NCBI GenBank assembly: GCA_018667915.1
Contig: JABIRI010000100.1
Coordinates: 1-33,582 of the forward strand
Source of the DNA: Opitutaceae bacterium
GTDB taxonomy: Bacteria > Verrucomicrobiota > Verrucomicrobiia > Opitutales > Opitutaceae
Reading direction: 5' to 3'
DNA: 33,582 nt
Both the position numbers and the translations under genes were made by a program. Of the stretch, positions 1 through 6,747 are shown piece after piece (within the stretch, counting starts at the first letter, position 1; every line of letters begins with the position of its first letter). Under the pieces are notes generated by a model that was not told where the DNA came from, ran no database searches, and saw only the letters and a program-made list of their open reading frames with translations.

Positions 1-45
1 CCTTCCGCCCGTCCCTTGACTTACTCTACACCCTCAAGCACTACA

Positions 46-516
46 TCAACCCATCCAGACTAACCGTTTAGGTGGTCCAGTTTGCGTAACCCAACCAGTG
101 CCTTCTCCCGCTGCCACGGCGAGACCGAGTTCTGGATGGGCCTTGAGGACGATCATTCCTTTTTTCGTGAGATCAAATCGTTGCAGGGGAGAGTCACTGG
201 GTTTTTTTAAGCGCAGCTTTGCTCCCGAGGTTGCGCTTTCGGCTTCGATACACCGTTCATACGGCTTTGAGTAAATCTGACCTTTGTTGGGGAAGTTCAT
301 GATCCACATTTCATCGGCGGCACCGAAGCGCTTCAGCGTGTGGGCCATCAAAGGAGCCTCGAGCTGCACATTCTTTCCGAAGCCCGGAATATCGATGCAG
401 TAGAACTCCGGCTCATCCAGCGGATCCACCAGCCGAATCATGACTTCGTCGGACTGGGCGTAAATAGAGCAGGGGAGCACCAGCAGTGAAAGGAAGCGGA
501 GCAACAACGAATTCAT
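46..516 (-). CDS. Small secreted protein of unknown function
   Basis: A 156-residue protein with a clear Sec signal peptide (hydrophobic stretch LLLRFLSLLVLP, then SIYAQ as a likely cleavage site near residue 21), so it is probably periplasmic or surface exposed. I chose the ATG at 516. A GTG seven codons upstream (537) also keeps the frame, but it would put a polar extension before the signal peptide. The mature part has two Cys (in FYCIDIPGFG and ERCIEAES) that could form a disulfide. The C-terminal third (DLTKKGMIVLKAHPELGLAVAAGEG) faintly resembles a beta-trefoil/ricin-B type repeat, but I would not assign a lectin role from that. It is transcribed away from the sulfatase at 820, and the shared gap contains repeat copy A. 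Confidence 0.65.
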   Translation of the reverse strand: MNSLLLRFLSLLVLPCSIYAQSDEVMIRLVDPLDEPEFYCIDIPGFGKNVQLEAPLMAHTLKRFGAADEMWIMNFPNKGQIYSKPYERCIEAESATSGAKLRLKKPSDSPLQRFDLTKKGMIVLKAHPELGLAVAAGEGTGWVTQTGPPKRLVWMG

Positions 517-579
517 GGGAGTAGGCTGAAGACTCACGGGAGAAAAACAAAACTAATGAGTCTACGTTCTCGTAGGCAC

Positions 580-701
580 GCTTTCTCTTTCCTCTTTATC
601 GTTCTCGTTCTCTGACGGCGCAGCCGTCGATTCCATTGGAGTGGGCGAGTCAACGAAGGGAGCTGGGATAAAGATAAAGAATAAAGAGAAAAAGGAAAGA
701 G
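580..701. repeat. CTTT/GAGAA-armed hairpin repeat, copy A
   Basis: A pyrimidine-rich left arm (580-613, CTTTCTCTTTCCTCTTTATC followed by two GTTCTC units) leads into a perfect 6-bp hairpin with a GCA loop, GACGGCGCAGCCGTC at 614-628. About 40 bases later comes a purine-rich right arm (666-701, repeats of GATAAAGA and AAAGAGAA) that is roughly complementary to the left arm. The element lies between two divergent genes. Related copies are at about 2278, 3349 and 4549. Confidence 0.75.
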
Positions 702-819
702 CGTTGGGAGGGGGCCGCTATAGTGGATGAAAGATCGGTCTTTTCTGAGCCGACAACTCGGGTCATGTTCGTTTCCGAAAAGATCTTCTGCTCCAGATCC
801 AATCCGTTTTCATTACCCC

Positions 820-2277
820 ATGAAGTTCATCTCCGGCAATCGTCTGTATCTCGCTCTCGGTCTACTTTTCCTTGGCTCGAGTGTCTTTGCCGCTCGGCCC
901 AACATCCTCCTGATCTTATCCGATGACCACAGTGCTCCTCATCTTGGTGCCTATGGTGATCCCAATTGCAAAAAATTTGGACTGACGCCGAATCTCGATG
1001 CCTTCGCGAGGGAGAGCATGCTTTTCCAACGGGCCTATACTGCGGCTCCCCAATGCGCGCCTTCGCGCATCTCTATTTTTGCGGGACGTTCCCCGGTGGG
1101 GGTGGCGGCGACGCGGTTCGCGCAACCCGCGCGAGCGGACACGCTGCTGTTCACCGACCTGTTGCGTGATCACGGTTACTGGGTGGGCCTGGACGGACGG
1201 CATCAGCATCTAGACGGACGGAACCGGGATAGTCCTCATGTCACGGAAGCCCTGATCGAACAAGGCATGCGTGGGGAGGTGTTCGAATCCCGGTTCGATC
1301 ATTTCGTGCGTGGCGCTAAAACCAAAGGGGCGGAGCTGGCAAAGGTTCCGGAAAAATTCCACGCCGCGCTCGATGGTGTTCCCGCGGAAAAACCGTTCTT
1401 CCTCTACTTCGGTTTCAACCAGCCACATCGCGGATGGGGCGAGGATCACGAGGGCATCGATCCGGCTGAGCTCGAGCTCCCGGACGACTGGCCTGATCTC
1501 CCGGGAGTTCGGCTCGACTACGCGCGCTATCTGGCCGACGTGCGTGACCTCGATACGGGGTTCGGTCTGATCATGCAGGCACTGGCCGCCCGGGGCTTGG
1601 CGGAAAACACCTTGGTCATATTTATGGGCGATAACGGTGAAGCGCTCCTGCGCGGAAAGGGCACGCTCTACAACCGCGGTTTGCACGTGCCGTTGATGGT
1701 GCGGTGGCCGGGCAAGGTGAAGCCGGGAACCGTGAGCGATAAGTTGATCAGTGGAGTGGATCTTGCCCCGACCCTGCTGCGCGTCGCCGACGTTCCGGCT
1801 GGCGAGGGCATGACCGGGCTTGATTTCATGCCGGAGCTTTTGGGGCAGCCCTTCGCTGGTCGGGAGCAGGTCTTCGGCGAGCGGGGTTGGCATTTCGGCC
1901 CTATCACCCGTTCCGATGGATTCGATCTCTCGCGCTCCGTGACCACGCAGCGTTACAACTATATCTACAACGCGATCCCCGAGCGGAGCTACACGCCGGT
2001 GGACATGGTGAAACAAAACATTGCCTACGATGACATCAAGGCCGCCCGCCAAGACGGATCCCTGTCCGCGATTCATGAACGAATCTACTTCCAGAATCCA
2101 CGCCCCATCTTCGAACTCTACGACCTTGCTGCGGATCCTTTTGAGTTGAACAACCTCGCCGGTCAGGAATCCGTTCAGCAAATCGAAACCGATCTGCGAG
2201 AAGAACTGGATCGCTGGATGGTGCGCGAAAGCGACTTCCTGCCGTTGCCGTCTCACGCCCACCAAAACACGCCGTAA
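820..2277 (+). CDS. Secreted sulfatase (N-sulfoglucosamine sulfohydrolase-like)
   Basis: A 485-residue formylglycine-dependent sulfatase (Sulfatase, PF00884), expected to hydrolyse sulfate esters or N-sulfates on a glycan in the periplasm or outside the cell. Visible evidence: a signal peptide (residues 1-24, ending SSVFA), the metal-binding DD at 35-36 in LILSDDHSAP, the active-site CAPSR at 79-83 whose Cys would be converted to formylglycine, and the downstream metal-binding GDNGE. The order of motifs (FNQPHRGW, DLDTGFGLI, YNRGLHVPLMVRWPG) resembles the heparan N-sulfatase-like subfamily, but the substrate cannot be read from sequence. I chose the ATG at 820 because it starts the signal peptide. 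The frame is open back to 727, but that would add a 31-residue extension without a signal. No formylglycine-generating enzyme is encoded in the window. The gene stands alone between repeat copies A and B. Confidence 0.9.
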   Translation: MKFISGNRLYLALGLLFLGSSVFAARPNILLILSDDHSAPHLGAYGDPNCKKFGLTPNLDAFARESMLFQRAYTAAPQCAPSRISIFAGRSPVGVAATRFAQPARADTLLFTDLLRDHGYWVGLDGRHQHLDGRNRDSPHVTEALIEQGMRGEVFESRFDHFVRGAKTKGAELAKVPEKFHAALDGVPAEKPFFLYFGFNQPHRGWGEDHEGIDPAELELPDDWPDLPGVRLDYARYLADVRDLDTGFGLIMQALAARGLAENTLVIFMGDNGEALLRGKGTLYNRGLHVPLMVRWPGKVKPGTVSDKLISGVDLAPTLLRVADVPAGEGMTGLDFMPELLGQPFAGREQVFGERGWHFGPITRSDGFDLSRSVTTQRYNYIYNAIPERSYTPVDMVKQNIAYDDIKAARQDGSLSAIHERIYFQNPRPIFELYDLAADPFELNNLAGQESVQQIETDLREELDRWMVRESDFLPLPSHAHQNTP

Positions 2278-2386
2278 GGCTCTCGTTCTCTTTCCTCTTT
2301 CTCGTTCTCTGACGGCGCAGCTGCCTGAATAGGGAGGAGGAATGAAGCGGGATAAAGAGAACGATAAAGAATAAAGAGGGAAGATT
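2278..2386. repeat. CTTT/GAGAA-armed hairpin repeat, copy B
   Basis: The left arm starts just after the sulfatase stop codon (2279-2310, CTCGTTCTCTTTCCTCTTT type). It is followed by the core GACGGCGCAGCTGCC (2311-2325), which folds like the copy A core with one G-U pair and one mismatch, and by a purine right arm (2350-2386) containing GATAAAGAGAACGATAAAGA. The rest of the gap to 2614 shows no gene or repeat that I recognise. Because the element directly follows the sulfatase, it could act as a transcript end. Confidence 0.75.
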
Positions 2387-2614
2387 CCACCGTCGCTGAA
2401 GCTATGGCGGACAGGATGGCGGACAAGTCGTAGAACCTATTGGCGACGCTGACTCTATGGGACGGTTTCTCGGTCGCGGTAATGAGGGCTGAAAATGGGG
2501 TCGAACGCAAAAGATGGAGGTCCGTCTGTTGGGGTCTTGAAAGAGTCGGGTTGCAACTGAGGGTCAAAGGGAACCGCTACGTCTCAATGCGATTCTTGAA
2601 CTTGCACGACGCAG

Positions 2615-2637
2615 TGCGGCAATGCAGCATTGCCGCA
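2615..2637. promoter_or_regulatory. Perfect 23-bp palindrome, putative toxin-antitoxin operator
   Basis: The half-site TGCGGCAATGC (2615-2625) is mirrored exactly after one central A (2626), ending at 2637, the A of the antitoxin ATG. A long perfect palindrome directly against the first gene of an AbrB/PIN operon is what an autoregulatory operator would look like. It also argues for the ATG at 2637 over an upstream ATG at 2622, which lies inside the palindrome. There is no room for a Shine-Dalgarno sequence. Confidence 0.7.
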
Positions 2638-2882
2638 TGACGACCACTCTCCCCCTTTCGAAACGCGGCAGTTTGACCCTGCCTCCTGAGCTGCGCCGCA
2701 AGATGGGTCTCGATAAGTTGCGCAATCCACTCGTGCTCGTTGAGGAGCGGGATGGTGGTTTGTTTTTGCAACCGGCCGTTGCTGTTCCTGTGCGGGATTT
2801 ATCCAAGAGTAAGATCAAAGCATGGATCGCTCGGGATGAAGCGGATATGGCCAAGTTCAATGCGACTAAAAAGAAATCGTGA
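2637..2882 (+). CDS. AbrB/SpoVT-like antitoxin (VapB-type)
   Basis: An 81-residue protein with an N-terminal swapped-hairpin AbrB-like DNA-binding domain: TTTLPLSKRGSLTLPPELRRKMGL at residues 2-25, with the typical pattern of a short strand, RG, then LP-x-E-L-R. The domain is followed by a basic, charged C-terminal tail (about 55-81, KSKIKAWIARDEADMAKFNA) that would bind and inhibit the toxin. It overlaps the PIN-domain gene by four bases (GTGA), the usual arrangement of type II toxin-antitoxin operons. Start chosen at 2637 from the domain boundary and from the palindrome immediately upstream. The protein would neutralise the downstream RNase and, with it, repress the operon; the role is inferred from family and context. 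Confidence 0.8.
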   Translation: MTTTLPLSKRGSLTLPPELRRKMGLDKLRNPLVLVEERDGGLFLQPAVAVPVRDLSKSKIKAWIARDEADMAKFNATKKKS

Positions 2883-3301
2883 GGCTCTTTCTCGATTCGA
2901 GTGTCTTGTTGGCCGCGAGTGGTTCCGCCAAAGGCGCATCTCGTTTTCTGATTACAGAAGCTGCCGCGAGAGGCTGGGAACTCGTTAGCTCGGATTATTG
3001 CCAGGAGGAAACTACGCGCAATTTGTCCAAAGTGGGGCGAGGAGCACCGGTCAATTGGTTGGAAAAGATTGAACCCCGCGTTCGTATCGTCGCGACAAGC
3101 GTCTCCCTAGATAAGCCGCTGGTGTTTCCGAAGGCCAAGGACAGGCCGGTGGTCATCGCTGCATTGGAGGTCCGTGCGAATTGGCTCCTCACTCTCGACG
3201 AAGCCGACTTCCACCTGAAACTTGGTCGAGAGGTCTACGGCGTGAGCATCGCAACACCCGGAGAGTTTTTGTTGGAGCAACGCGCCCGAGGCTTGCTCTG
3301 A
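2879..3301 (+). CDS. PIN-domain ribonuclease toxin (VapC-type)
   Basis: A 140-residue PIN-domain protein. The fold's acidic metal-binding residues are visible: Asp6 in LFLDSSVLLAA, an acidic cluster around QEETTRNL (about 43-50), and the C-terminal pair in KAKDRPVVIAALEVRANWLLTLDEADF (the Asp of KDRPV and of LDEADF). These would hold Mg2+/Mn2+ for RNA cleavage. The start is GTG at 2879 and overlaps the antitoxin stop by four bases, so the two are probably translationally coupled. VapC family toxins usually cut tRNA or rRNA; the target here is unknown. The length is typical and nothing looks broken. Confidence 0.8.
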   Translation: MRLFLDSSVLLAASGSAKGASRFLITEAAARGWELVSSDYCQEETTRNLSKVGRGAPVNWLEKIEPRVRIVATSVSLDKPLVFPKAKDRPVVIAALEVRANWLLTLDEADFHLKLGREVYGVSIATPGEFLLEQRARGLL

Positions 3302-3348
3302 CGGGCGAAAGAACGGGGGAGGTAACCGGAGCGGAGGAAGGTGGGCGG

Positions 3349-3407
3349 GAGAAAGAGGAAAGATAAAGAATAACGAGAACGGGAACGAGAACGAGAAAGA
3401 GGAAAGA
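3349..3407. repeat. CTTT/GAGAA repeat, copy C (arm only)
   Basis: This is a purine-only stretch built of GAGAAAGAGGAAAGATAAAGA, then ACGAGAACGGGAACGAGAACGAG, then AAAGAGGAAAGA units (written here as parts). It matches the right arm, or the complement of the left arm, of copies A, B and D, but has no GC-rich hairpin core. The remaining gap to 3522 shows no feature I recognise. Confidence 0.6.
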
Positions 3408-3522
3408 TGAGGGGGAGGCGGGACCGAGACCTTTTGAAGAGACAGGGGCTTTACATATGTCAGGGTCGCATTCGTGCAGAGCGGAATTCTTCTGCGCCCA
3501 TTAGCACCTCAATCTCCTCTCC

Positions 3523-4473
3523 GTGAAAACTGTCCTCTCTTTTATACTGATTTCCCTGTCGATGCTCTCAGCTCGGGCTGATGATCGTTTGAGGATCGCC
3601 CAGGACTTCTTGGACCAACATCGGGTTTATCGTGGATCGCCCGTTTCACCCGCAGATTTCGAGGCACAGCATGCGATGATTACAGGCTCCCGGGATCCTG
3701 AGTCCAAGTTTGGTCCCGTCATCTTCGCCTTCGCCAAACCCGAGGTCCCTGTTCTGACCCCAGCACAGCGGATCCAACTGACTGCTGTCATCGAACAACG
3801 TAGCCATGGTCCCGTAAACTGGCATGACGCGCGTAACATTGTGCGCGTGCAGTCGCTCATCGCGCTGTGGGCGTATGCGGCCGAGTCGAATGTATCGGAA
3901 GTCGCCAGACTCGATCACGTGTGGAGCGGCTGGAACGATCTACGGCTCGCCTACATGTTCGAGGAATATGTGGCGCGGGAGCGTTTCCAACGGGCTGCTT
4001 GGGCCGTATTCACTCCGGAGCAACGGCAACAGATCGTTGCCGGTAAGCTAGATTCTTTGATCAAGAAAAACATGGGGCACCGTCGCGCGTTCTCCGCGAA
4101 CAAGCAGGTGATCAAAATGCTAGGAAAGCCCGCGAACCCCTCCGCGTTTAACCGCGTGGTCGCACGGTGGGAAAAGAAATGGGAAGCCGTATCCCAACAG
4201 AGCGAAAGGTCGGATAAGTTTAACCGCCAGCGCGAGTGGGTCATGGACCAAACGGACGAGACTTTTGCCGTGGCGGCATGGCCAGAACAAGAAACAGCGT
4301 TTCGAAATTTCACCCAATCCGAGCGCGACGCGATCCGTGACCTCATCCAGGCAGGCTATTCGAATGAGACAGATTTGGCGGAAAAAATCACCGCCATTCA
4401 GCAACAACTCCGCGCGCTGATTTTTGAGAAATACCCCGGATACGCCGGAGCGTTCCTGCCCTCTGAGGAGTGA
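3523..4473 (+). CDS. Secreted protein of unknown function
   Basis: A 316-residue protein with a signal peptide (KTVLSFILISLSMLSARA, cleavage near residue 20). I do not recognise a family. The mature part is predicted by eye to be mostly helical, rich in Arg, Gln and Glu. It has segments such as FTPEQRQQIVAGKLDSL and FTQSERDAIRDLIQAG that look like short repeated 'F-T-x-x-x-R-x-x-I' helices, and a C-terminal amphipathic stretch (DLAEKITAIQQQLRALIFEKY). No catalytic motif and no Cys pair stand out. The start is GTG at 3523, chosen because it opens the signal peptide; no Shine-Dalgarno sequence is visible. It sits alone between repeat copies C and D. Confidence 0.7.
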   Translation: MKTVLSFILISLSMLSARADDRLRIAQDFLDQHRVYRGSPVSPADFEAQHAMITGSRDPESKFGPVIFAFAKPEVPVLTPAQRIQLTAVIEQRSHGPVNWHDARNIVRVQSLIALWAYAAESNVSEVARLDHVWSGWNDLRLAYMFEEYVARERFQRAAWAVFTPEQRQQIVAGKLDSLIKKNMGHRRAFSANKQVIKMLGKPANPSAFNRVVARWEKKWEAVSQQSERSDKFNRQREWVMDQTDETFAVAAWPEQETAFRNFTQSERDAIRDLIQAGYSNETDLAEKITAIQQQLRALIFEKYPGYAGAFLPSEE

Positions 4474-4548
4474 CTCAACGGGGTTGGGTCGTGGAGCCTG
4501 AATAGGCGGCGATGTTGCGCCTAGCACAGAAAGAAACCACGCCGAAAG

Positions 4549-4698
4549 CCTTCTTTCTCTTTTATCGTTCTCTTACTCTGGCGGCGCAGCCGCCTGTTTT
4601 TTTTGGGGGCGGGGTTGGGTGGGAGAACGAGAACGATTAGGGCGCGGCGGGGTGGAGCGAGATAAAGAGTAAAGATAAAGAATAAAGAGAAAGAGGGA
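4549..4698. repeat. CTTT/GAGAA-armed hairpin repeat, copy D
   Basis: The left arm (4551-4579, TCTTTCTCTTTTATCGTTCTC) leads to the core GGCGGCGCAGCCGCC (4580-4594), a perfect 6-bp hairpin with a GCA loop. A G-rich spacer follows, then a long purine right arm (4622-4698) with GAGAACGAGAACGA and repeated GATAAAGA/AATAAAGAGA units. The element fills most of the gap between the unknown secreted protein and the ABC-F gene. Confidence 0.75.
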
Positions 4699-4767
4699 TG
4701 ATGAGGTGGTGGTATTGAAAACTGCGATATTGCTGGTTGAGGGATGGGCATCACGATGCCGGGGCGT

Positions 4768-6294
4768 ATGGCGTCTGCCCAATTAATCCTTCAGTCGGTC
4801 GAGTTCTCTCATCCGGGAATGACGACGCCGTTGTTCACCGATCTGACGGTGCAGTTTCCGTTCGGGTGGACGGGGATCGTCGGCCCGAATGGCGCGGGTA
4901 AAACGACGTTGTTGAAGGTCGTCACCGGCGAACTCGAGACTCATGCCGGTTCGGTGCAGCGTTCCGGACTGGCCTTGTATGTCGCGCAACGCACCGACGA
5001 TCCGCCCGAGCAGTTTGAGGATTTTATCTGGGCGCCCGATGCCACCGCACTCAAGGCGCAGTTGCGGGTGGTCGAGGACTGGCCGGATCGCTGGGAAACG
5101 TTGAGTCATGGCGAACGCAAGCGGGCGCAGATCGCGGTGGCGCTGTGGCGCGAGCCGGCCGTGTTGGCGCTGGACGAGCCGACCAATCACATCGACGCCG
5201 ATGCGCGTCGTCTGTTGGTGCGCGCACTGCAGGAGTTTAACGGGATCGGTTTGCTGGTGAGTCACGACCGTTCCTTGTTGGACGAGCTGTGTTCGCAGTG
5301 CGTGTTGATCGATCCGCCGTCGGCCGTGTTGCGGCCGGGCGGTGTGACCGCGGCAATGGCGCAACAGGACAACGAGGAGACCGCCGCCCATCGGGCCAAC
5401 AACGCGTTGCGCCACACGGAATCTCGGCTCAAGGCCGAAGCCCAACGTCGTCGGGTCGTCGCCGACCAGAAGCAGGCGGGGATGCGGGGCTCGAAGCAGA
5501 AGAATGTTCCCGCCCATGACCATGATGGTCGCGCCAAGCGCAACCTGGCCAAGGTCAGCGGCAAGGATGCCTACGCGGGAAAAATGGTGCAGCAGATGAA
5601 CCAGCGCGCGGAAAAGGTGGCGAAAAAGCGCTCTGGTATCGAGGTGAAGAAACGCTACGAGACCGGTATCTGGGTGGATGGCGCGTCCTTCATGCCGCGC
5701 GATTTTTTACTGCGATTACCGGCGGGGCAATTGCCGTTGGGCGACGAGGGACGACAGTTGCACTTTCCTGAGTTGGCCGTCGGCGGCACGAGTCGGATCG
5801 CGTTGACCGGAGCCAATGGGCTCGGGAAAAGCACGCTCATCAACCACCTGCTCGGGCATCTTCAGTTGCCGGAAGAGAAGAGTGTGACCGTGCCGCAGGA
5901 AATCTCGGCGGAGGATTCGCGCGCATTGTTGGAGGCGGTCAAACGATTGCCCAACGAAGAACGCGGGCGCATCATGACGACGATCAGTCGGCTGGGCTCG
6001 CGGCCGGGTCGTTTGCTAGAAAGTGCGCTCCCGAGTCCGGGCGAAGTGCGCAAGCTACTCCTCGCGCTCGGCATCGTGAGAGGCCCGCACCTCATCGTGA
6101 TGGATGAGCCGACCAACCACATGGACCTGCCCAGCATCTTATGTCTGGAAGAGGCGCTGGTAGATTGTCCCTGCGCCATGCTACTGGTGAGTCACGACGA
6201 GTCGTTCCTGGCCAAAATCGTCGAAACGAGTTGGCACCTCACGCGCGACAAATCAGGGGATGCGCGATTGGAGATCCAGGGCGCTACGCCTTAG
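4768..6294 (+). CDS. ABC-F family ATPase (ribosome-associated type)
   Basis: A 508-residue soluble protein with two ABC ATPase domains and no membrane segments, the hallmark of ABC-F proteins that act on the ribosome rather than in transport. The first domain has Walker A GPNGAGKTT (39-47), signature LSHGE (112-116) and Walker B LALDEPTNHID (133-143). A long, very basic linker (about 200-300, with KQAGMRGSKQKNVP and HDHDGRAKRNLAKVSGKDA) would reach into the ribosomal E/P sites. The second domain has GANGLGKST (348-356), a weakened signature PSPGE (422-426) and VMDEPTNHMD. I chose the ATG at 4768 because the first beta-strand starts right after it; ATGs at 4744 and 4756 are alternatives. It could be a translation factor or an antibiotic-protection ABC-F; sequence alone does not decide. 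Confidence 0.88.
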   Translation: MASAQLILQSVEFSHPGMTTPLFTDLTVQFPFGWTGIVGPNGAGKTTLLKVVTGELETHAGSVQRSGLALYVAQRTDDPPEQFEDFIWAPDATALKAQLRVVEDWPDRWETLSHGERKRAQIAVALWREPAVLALDEPTNHIDADARRLLVRALQEFNGIGLLVSHDRSLLDELCSQCVLIDPPSAVLRPGGVTAAMAQQDNEETAAHRANNALRHTESRLKAEAQRRRVVADQKQAGMRGSKQKNVPAHDHDGRAKRNLAKVSGKDAYAGKMVQQMNQRAEKVAKKRSGIEVKKRYETGIWVDGASFMPRDFLLRLPAGQLPLGDEGRQLHFPELAVGGTSRIALTGANGLGKSTLINHLLGHLQLPEEKSVTVPQEISAEDSRALLEAVKRLPNEERGRIMTTISRLGSRPGRLLESALPSPGEVRKLLLALGIVRGPHLIVMDEPTNHMDLPSILCLEEALVDCPCAMLLVSHDESFLAKIVETSWHLTRDKSGDARLEIQGATP

Positions 6295-6324
6295 CGGAAG
6301 GAGGGGGATGTTCCTCGTGCCACT

Positions 6325-6339
6325 GTTCGTATTACGAAC
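6325..6339. repeat. 15-bp palindrome, copy 1
   Basis: GTTCGTATTACGAAC is a perfect palindrome around one central base, 30 bases after the ABC-F stop codon and upstream of the hipBA-like operon. The same motif, with the central base complemented, recurs at 12652-12666 inside a longer palindrome. A stem with a one-base loop cannot fold as RNA hairpin tip, so a DNA-binding site or repeat end is more likely than a terminator. Confidence 0.6.
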
Positions 6340-6412
6340 TTGGGGGCCTGGTAGGAGGCACTAAAGAGACCGGTTACTGACTTAGTTAGGGCGAATTCTA
6401 TCTACATATAAA

Positions 6413-6468
6413 ACGGGTATTAACCATAATTAACGGTTGAATATGCCTATTAAACTGGTAATAACCGT
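6413..6468. promoter_or_regulatory. Putative HipB operator pair
   Basis: Two GGT-N4-ACC boxes, GGTATTAACC (6416-6425) and GGTAATAACC (6457-6466), lie 41 bp apart centre to centre in an unusually AT-rich stretch just before the hipB-like ATG (6475). The outer halves extend the symmetry (ACGG before the first box; CCGT at the end of the second). A third half-site, ACGGTT (6433-6438), lies between them. HipB-type repressors bind paired palindromes upstream of their own operon, which fits. The sites are inferred by eye. Confidence 0.6.
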
Positions 6469-6474
6469 ATTTAA

Positions 6475-6747
6475 ATGAAAGATATTCTTGAACTGGGCAC
6501 TCGCGTGCGGCACCACCGGATTGCCATGGGGTTGAAGCAGGCGGAGTTGGCCGAGAAGGCCGCCGTGAGTGTCGATGTGTTGTCGGCCCTCGAGAATGGC
6601 CGTTCCGTCACCAGTGAGTCCTTGGCTCGGGTATTGGCCGGCCTCGGCCATAGCGATGCGTTGGTCGATTTACTGCCCGCTCCGGTCGTCAGCCCCATTG
6701 ATCTGCAGAAACTCGCCGGCAAACAACGAAAACGGGTTCGGTTATGA
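6475..6747 (+). CDS. HipB-like XRE-family antitoxin/repressor
   Basis: A 90-residue protein consisting mainly of a helix-turn-helix domain of the Cro/C1 (XRE) type: LGTRVRHHRIAMGLKQAELAEKAAVSVDVLSALENGRS at residues 6-43, with the usual Q-x-x-L-A recognition region. A short tail (about 65-90) ends in basic residues KQRKRVRL. It overlaps the downstream HipA-like gene by four bases (ATGA), so the pair is an operon with coupled translation. It would bind and restrain the kinase toxin and repress the operon at the palindromic boxes upstream. Start at 6475 because it opens the domain and follows the operator-like region directly. Confidence 0.85.
   Translation: MKDILELGTRVRHHRIAMGLKQAELAEKAAVSVDVLSALENGRSVTSESLARVLAGLGHSDALVDLLPAPVVSPIDLQKLAGKQRKRVRL

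Noticed and set aside
580-701. CRISPR-like reading of the repeated GTTCTC and GATAAAGA units
   Set aside because: The units are short and irregular, without spacers of constant length and without cas genes nearby.
1210-2265. Open frame of 351 codons opposite the first sulfatase
   Set aside because: It mirrors the sulfatase codons and contains no recognisable motif.
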